Below are positions 33,282 through 34,362 of a DNA stretch of 34,362 nt, one piece after another. Source of the DNA: Condylostoma magnum (taxonomy: Eukaryota; Ciliophora; Heterotrichea; Heterotrichida; Condylostomatidae); assembly GCA_920105805.1 (NCBI GenBank), contig CAKKTI010000227.1, positions 1 through 34,362 on the forward strand, read 5' to 3'. The notes beneath the pieces are model-generated. The model was given only the letters and a program-made list of their open reading frames with translations, searched no databases and was not told where the DNA came from. The position numbers and the translations under genes were made by a program. The first letter of the stretch is position 1; each line of letters begins with the position of its first letter.

Positions 33282-34362
33282 CTAACTATTATCTAATAAA
33301 ATATTTTCTTCAGACGCATTTAAGTACAACATATCATGAGTGACGTTAAACATTGTAGAATCTTCATTTAAATATATCATTTGAGGTGTTATTTTAAAGT
33401 TTTCCTGATGTTAATATATCATTGCTGAAGAAATTCTAAAATGCTAAGAGCGTGGGCTTCTTTCATAAATGTTTCCTTATTCTTCGTACAGTTTAGCCAG
33501 ATTTCTATATTTCAATATAATTTTGTAGATACTATATATAGTTTATGGAGGTTATCTTTGGAAATCATTATCTAAGCTTTCATTTTTATCCAATTTTCAA
33601 AATAAAGTGTACATTTTACCTTTACTTGTATTAATTGTATGCCAATTATATCTTCTTATCAATAAATTATTATCAAAACCATCATTAACACTTTTGTACC
33701 CTGAAAACTTCCTTTATAAGTATGGTATTTTTTGAATAATGGCTTTGATATACACAGTTAGTATAATTATAAGCCAATAGATTACAAAGTAAATATTTAT
33801 GCCTAAAATACTTCCAAAGAAGATTATTTAAGCTGTACTATTTAAATTTCCAGTTATGTAGTACAATCCTGCATATATTGTAACACATGATACTAAAATA
33901 GAACGAATTTCAAGCTCATTTAAGTCTTAAGCTGCATATGGCATTATTTTGTACTGTATTTGTAAAGAGATTATCAATACAATCATGAGTGTAAGTGCCT
34001 ATATTGGAATGCTACTATTGAGCATAAACACAGATATAGATATTATAATTATTTTCCTATACAGTATTACAAACTCCCAGTAATATCTTATAGGAGAATA
34101 TCCATGTATTAAATATCCAAATTGTTTCTTAAACCCTATTTCTCCAATATGTCCTTTGTTTTTTACTAGTAAGATTAAAACTACCATTGGAGCCCCTATT
34201 ATCCATACAATTATACTTGGAATTCCTACAATTTAGCTATACACCAAATGATCTCCTTCCCAGCATTAAATATCCATAAAATCAGTCAACCAATATTCAT
34301 CTGATTCAATCTCAGTGCATGCAAATAAAGCAAACATAATCTTTACTAGATTAGGATGAATA
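33282..34362 (-). CDS. Multi-TM C-terminal region of a large surface protein (cut by window edge)
   Basis: The frame enters from the right edge and runs to TAG 33282-33284, with further TAG/TAA at 33252 and 33240. It shows about five to six hydrophobic helices (IVGIPSIIVWIIGAPMVVLI, IIIISISVFML, LTLMIVLIISL, ILVSCVTIYAGLYY, GINIYFVIYWLIIILTVYI) and the block FGYLIHGYSPIRYYWEFVIL-YRK. That 'GY...RYYWEFV...RK' block is typical of the membrane domain closing giant Cys-rich (furin/EGF-like) surface proteins common in ciliates. The extracellular repeats would lie beyond the window. A cytosolic Asn-rich tail follows. TGA is Trp in YTLFWKLDKN. The gene converges on the USP gene, leaving about 100 nt between the two ends. 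Confidence 0.72.

Overview
The window looks like macronuclear-type DNA from a heterotrich ciliate close to Condylostoma. It is AT-rich, crowded with eukaryotic genes, almost free of introns, and uses a genetic code in which all three 'stop' codons also encode amino acids. TAA and TAG fall at glutamine positions, and TGA falls at tryptophans that are invariant in their families. One example is the kinase DIWSLGC motif, read through TGA at 30305-30307 on the minus strand. The same three codons also end genes. This is the ambiguous-stop arrangement known from Condylostoma (NCBI code 28). Translated this way, the small ORFs a standard translation would show merge into about 20 full-length genes.

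Layout, left to right: a RING E3 fragment (-); a broken serine-carboxypeptidase start joined to a WD40-like tail (+); a decayed WD40 gene and its intact seven-bladed paralogue in tandem (-); an AT-rich gap; then a minus-strand run of three nearly abutting genes read in the order ALG1 mannosyltransferase, mitochondrial PPR-like protein, RalGAP/TSC2-like GTPase activator. Next come an aldose 1-epimerase homologue (+), an STPGR/SHIPPO ciliary protein (-), a doubtful small ORF (+), a second AT-rich gap, an unrecognised 223-aa protein (-), a membrane RING-H2 protein with a 14-nt intron (-), a giant CD36-family protein (-) and a small Tim9-like chaperone (-).

The right half begins with a four-gene plus-strand train: membrane-anchored M16 metalloprotease, cyclic-nucleotide-gated K+ channel, copine, and a protein with two cNMP-binding domains. 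It runs tail-to-tail into a Rab escort protein (-), which lies 7 nt downstream of a MAP kinase (-). A 660-nt divergent promoter separates that kinase from a ubiquitin-specific protease (+). The window closes with the C-terminal half of a multi-TM surface protein (-).

The genes are mostly unrelated housekeeping and signalling functions: N-glycosylation, mitochondrial import and RNA work, Rab/Ral GTPase control, ubiquitin, Ca2+ and K+ membrane signalling, and cilia. The unifying biology is the compact layout. Same-strand neighbours are separated by as little as 2-24 nt, two pairs are even in the same frame, and sense TAA/TAG/TGA codons are absent from the last 14 or more codons before each assigned stop. 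No mobile element, CRISPR array, rRNA, tRNA or telomere was recognised.
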